Source: Rhytidiadelphus loreus (taxonomy: Eukaryota; Streptophyta; Bryopsida; Hypnales; Hylocomiaceae). Taken from it: DNA of 64,000 nucleotides. Of the stretch, positions 60,338 through 64,000 are shown in pieces (position 1 is the stretch's first letter; each line of letters opens with the position of its first letter). The position numbers were made by a program, and so were the translations under genes. The stretch lies in NCBI GenBank assembly GCA_947034895.1, contig OX344762.1, positions 23,912,760 to 23,976,759 on the forward strand, given 5' to 3'. Below the pieces are notes generated by a model. The model saw only the letters and a program-made list of their open reading frames with translations, had not been told where the DNA came from and searched no databases.

Positions 60338-61267
60338 TTAACCCCTAAAGTCCCTTTGTCCCCTCGGGGGACAATTTGGAATTTGGGCAGGTTCCTATGG
60401 GCTGAAATTTTACCCTAATTTTTTGAAACTTTTTTTGAAGATAGAAAATCTGATAAGCTTTGTGGGAATATAATTTTTATTTCAATCGGTGCCCGGAAGA
60501 AAAAGTTATACCACAAAAAGCCTAAAATTGAACTCAACGGGCAGCACAAAAAATATTGCAAAAATTCAAAATAATTTTTTTTTTTTTTTTTCCCTCAAAG
60601 ATTATGTTTTTGTCTACATCTGAAGCTTTGATTCATTCCATTTTGATTAGTGATGTGAAAGTTATGAACAATCTTATTTTTGGGGCAATCTAAGCATCTT
60701 TTTGAAAAAATAACTTATAGGATTCATTTCAAATGCAATTTTCAAATTTTTTCAAATTTTATTTTTTTGAAAAGGTTAAATTTCCTTGCAAGAACAATCT
60801 CACCGTTGGGATTATTGTATTTCAATCCCATCTAAGAGCTGTTAACAATTTAGTTTTTCTTTCAATCTTTGACCTACTTCCACTTGACAATTTTTTGAAG
60901 TATGAAAATCAAGTTTTTATTTTTTGAATTTTTTTTTCTAGACTCCCAACTCAATTCTTCAACACAATAAATTTTAATTTCAAATTCCATAGTGCACATT
61001 TTTTCCACAAATAGCAATCAAAGTCATCTAAAATTGCAGTCTAGTGTTAAAAAAACTTGTTTTTTCAACTTTGAATGCTCATATCTCTCAATCTGAACGG
61101 TCAAACTTCATGAAATTTTTACCACATAATCTCAAACAAGTAAAGTTCAAGATCCTAAAGTTCAGTTCCTAAGAGAGTGTTTTTATTGTGTTTTTTGACA
61201 AACGCAGTAGAAATGGCAGTTTTGAGTGGTTTCAGACAGAAAAATGGCCTTGGGACTTTAGGATTAA
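60338..61267 (-). mobile_element. TTAA-flanked non-autonomous element, copy B
   Basis: Opposite orientation to copy A. Left TTAA+CCCCTAAAGTCCC, right GGACTTTAGGA+TTAA. The subterminal hairpin motif TTGTCCCCTCGGGGGACAA is at 60357-60375. About 930 bp, no coding capacity. Confidence 0.87.
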
Positions 61268-61701
61268 ATGATTTTTTCAAGTTGCATTTTATATCAAACC
61301 TTCACAAATTTTGGAAATTTGAATTACACTTTATCCTTAAAGGATTTCAAGTATATAATTAAAAATTATTAAATAATAAAATTCCAAAAAGGCTCTTTGA
61401 ATATATGATGCGGTGAAGATTTTTAATTGAATTCAAATTTTTTGAAAAATAATATAAGAAGGTTACCAAAAATAAAATAAATAAAAATCAAATTTTCTAC
61501 TTTGTTGTTCAAATCCCCATCACATGTACATTAGAGAAATTATCAACCCTCCGGAGGGCCATTCCAAAGCAACTGAAAGGACCCTAAGGTTACATATAAC
61601 TTTGCTTAATGATTTGTTTTTCCTCTATAGTTGATCATCGGAAGTTGCGATGTCTGACGATTGTTAGTGGTTGAGGACCCCAAGATTACATTTAACTTTG
61701 C
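61268..61701. other. Short gene-free spacer between two TTAA elements
   Basis: ACATTTAACTTTGCTTAA-type sequence occurs twice (61592-61607 and 61688-61705), and a TTGATCATCGGAAGTTGCGATG motif at 61631-61652 recurs in diverged form at 63582-63602, beyond copy C. The spacer and the far flank of copy C are therefore related. Confidence 0.6.
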
Positions 61702-63559
61702 TTAACCTCTAAAGGACCATTGTCCCTTTTGGGGACAAATGCGTTTTTGGGCAGGTACCTACGGGCTGAAATTTTCTCCTAATCTTTTGAAATTTTTTTT
61801 GGAGGTAGAAAAGTTGATTAGCTTTGTGGGAATATAATTTTTTTCAGAATCGGTGCCCGGGAACAATAGTTATGACCAAATACTCTCAAACGAGGGGACG
61901 GCGGGCAGCTCGGGCAGCCAAAAAAAATGGAATTTTTTTTAAATTTTCTTTTTAATACTATTTTTTTCTATTTGGAAAGATTTGATTCATTTCATTTGGA
62001 TATGTTATGAGAAAGTTATGGACATTCTTGTTTTTCAGGCAATTAGAGCATCTTCTTGAAAAAAATAACTTGTAGGATTCATCTCTGAATGCAATTTTTC
62101 AAATTTTTCAATTTTATTTTTTCATGTTTTGATTTACTTGCTAGAACAATCTCACCATTGGAATTAGTTCATTTTAATTCCATCTAAAATATATGAATAT
62201 TTTAGATTTTCCTTCTATCTCCACTAGAAGAAAAACACGTCCGGCACAACCAACTACTATGCAACTAGTGCCCTATGCAACTGTCATGCAACTAGTTTCC
62301 TCTCTATTTGCACCAAATCTAATGAAGTTGTTTTGTGTCATTGTTTTACAACATTCATTCATTGTTTTAGTTGCAAAGTAATCATTCTGTAGTTGCAAAA
62401 AAAGACTAGGAAACAACTAGTGTCCTATGCAACTATTATGCAACTGTAAAATGACCATAGTTGTTTCCTAGTTGTACGCTAGTTGTTTCTTAGTTGCACT
62501 CTAGTTGTTTCCTAATTGCTTTCAAAGTTCATTTCCATTCATGTTATATCAATTGACCCATATCAATTGTAAAGAGTACCATTAGATTGAACATATAAGA
62601 CTTGTAAGTTGTTATAGTCTTATGTAATGAATTCTTTTGATAGAATTCTAAGATTTCTATAATTTGTGGGTTTCTACAATTTGTAGATTTTGTATATAAG
62701 AATTTAAAAAATAATTAAAATTCAAGAAATTTTATAATCTAGGAAATTGAATTTTGAAATCTAGGAAGAAGGTACATCTGAAATTTTGAAATCTAGAAAG
62801 AGGGTAGATTTGAAATTTTGAAATCTAGAAAAAAGGTAGATTTGAAATTCAAAAATCTAAGAAAAAGGTAGTTCTGAAATTCTAAAATCTAGAAAAGAGG
62901 TAGATCTGAAAATTTAAAATCTACAAATCATTGAGATTTATATTTTAAAATTTACAAATCTACAAGTTGCAAGCAAGTTGCAAACAAGTTGCACACAAGG
63001 ATGAAGTTCTTTGTATGGTGTCGGATGACAAAAAACCTTGCAACTAGACTGCAACTAATGCGACTTGTCCACTACAACTACGGACTCTACATTGTCACCT
63101 AGTTGCAAACGTCCTATGCAACTACAAAATGAGTTGCATATTGTAGTTGCAAAACCCCTCATTTTCTTCTAGTGCTCATACCTACTTCTACTTAATAATT
63201 TTCTTAAGAGTGATAATTAATTTTTTTTTGAATTTTTTTTTGAATTTTTTTTTGAATTTTTTTTCTTACCTAGACTCTCAACTTTGTAGTGCAAAAATTT
63301 TAAGTTAAAAATGTTCAAAGTCAAAAAATTTAGTCCCACAATGTGCTGAAAAACTTAAATTTTTCACTTTAAACAAAAGCAATATGAGCGGTCAAAAATT
63401 CTGAAATTTTTTCCACACACTTTCATACTAATTACGTGTAAGATCCTACAGTTAGATATGGAAAAAAAAAATGTTTCAATTTTTTTTACTCCTTGCTATA
63501 GGTATGGCAGTTTTGAGTGTTTTCTGGCAGAAAAAAGGCCTTGGTCCTTTAGGGGTTAA
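61702..63559 (-). mobile_element. TTAA-flanked non-autonomous element, copy C (interrupted)
   Basis: TTAA+CCTCTAAAGGACCA on the left and GGTCCTTTAGGGG+TTAA on the right. Subterminal TTGTCCCTTTTGGGGACAA at 61720-61738. It aligns with copies A, B and D once the CACTA insertion (62222-63174) is removed, leaving about 902 bp. A (T)9GAAT minisatellite lies at 63219-63262. Confidence 0.9.
62222..63174. mobile_element. CACTA-type non-autonomous element nested in copy C
   Basis: 953 bp. Ends CACTAGAAGAAAAACAC and ATTTTCTTCTAGTG, with CTC duplicated on both sides (62219-62221, 63175-63177). The corresponding site in copy A has a single CTC. Subterminal regions hold many TGCAACTA / TAGTTGCA motifs in both orientations (62258-62520 and 62960-63155). 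The centre has a roughly 36-bp tandem repeat, GAAATCTAG...GGTAGAT, at 62750-62925. No transposase frame. Confidence 0.95.
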
Positions 63560-64000
63560 TGATTTATTTTTCCCCTATAGTCGATCACCAGAAGTCGCGA
63601 TGTTCAAAATTCAAGTATAAGTATTTAAATAATCAAGGTTCAAGTATTGTAAATTAAGCAAATTCAATGAAATTAAGCAAAATGAAGTGAATTTTCAAGC
63701 TAGTTGCCAAAAAAATTAGAAAACTCTGACGTTTTCCAACTAGCTTCTAAAGTCAATTAATTTAGGGTGTTCAATGATGAGAAGAAAATATCTTTATGTA
63801 CACATGGGGTGGTAGGAGGTAGAACAACCCATGTGGGATATGTAGTTTAGAATTTGTAGTTTCTCAACCGCTCATAGTTAAGTTTACAGTAGGAATCGTG
63901 TTAAAACTAGAATTTTAAACCTCATTTAGGCATAGTAAAATGAATTTTTCCAGAAAGATTTGAACTAAACAAAGTTGATAAATCAAACTAGTTTTCATGT
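63560..64000. other. Gene-free flank at the window end
   Basis: No gene seen. 63797-63850 is a half-copy of the fold-back element at 30403-30552 (ACACATGGGGTGGTAGGAGG, then GTAGAACAACCCATGTGGGA). Confidence 0.5.

Overview
The window reads as nuclear DNA of a land plant. The genes are split by short GT-AG introns, their closest relatives by motif memory are plant proteins, and the long AT-rich stretches between them are filled with DNA-transposon relics. The divergent proline-transporter sequence and the IPT9-like gene fit a non-seed plant (bryophyte or lycophyte) better than a flowering plant, but that is an inference and I cannot name the species. I saw no rRNA, tRNA, CRISPR, operon or other bacterial-type feature.

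Three genes have complete reading frames, all on the minus strand. (1) 1158-5507 is a proline/compatible-solute transporter of the AAAP family (8 coding exons, 480 aa). (2) 20543-22298 is a plastid-targeted tRNA isopentenyltransferase-like gene of the IPT9/MiaA type (2 exons, 423 aa) that lacks the middle of the catalytic fold. (3) 42503-45675 is a CHID1-like glycoside hydrolase 18 family protein with an N-terminal membrane anchor (8 exons, 447 aa). I joined the exons by hand at GT/AG sites and the phases close exactly in all three. A fourth gene, the retromer subunit VPS26 (48247-52735, minus), is a dead copy that keeps its intron-exon layout. It carries stops, a frameshift and altered splice sites, and a 2.17-kb CACTA transposon sits inside one exon with an ACC target duplication.

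Genes 1 and 2 are unrelated but share a duplicated upstream block of about 1.7-1.9 kb (6015-7885 and 23015-24740) in the same orientation, so the two probably use paralogous promoters. Each also has a tandem duplication just beyond its 3' end.

The rest, roughly 45 kb, is gene-poor. It holds several non-autonomous transposon families that can be defined from the window itself: TTAA-flanked elements ending in CCCCT (7 well-bounded copies, piggyBac-like in structure), TA-flanked MITEs ending in AGGTA (3), CATTAGATG-ended MITEs (4), three CACTA-type elements with 3-bp target duplications, and several fold-back elements. Nesting is clear at 8396-9798 (three levels), 39229-40805 and 61702-63559. 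No transposase or reverse transcriptase frame was found.
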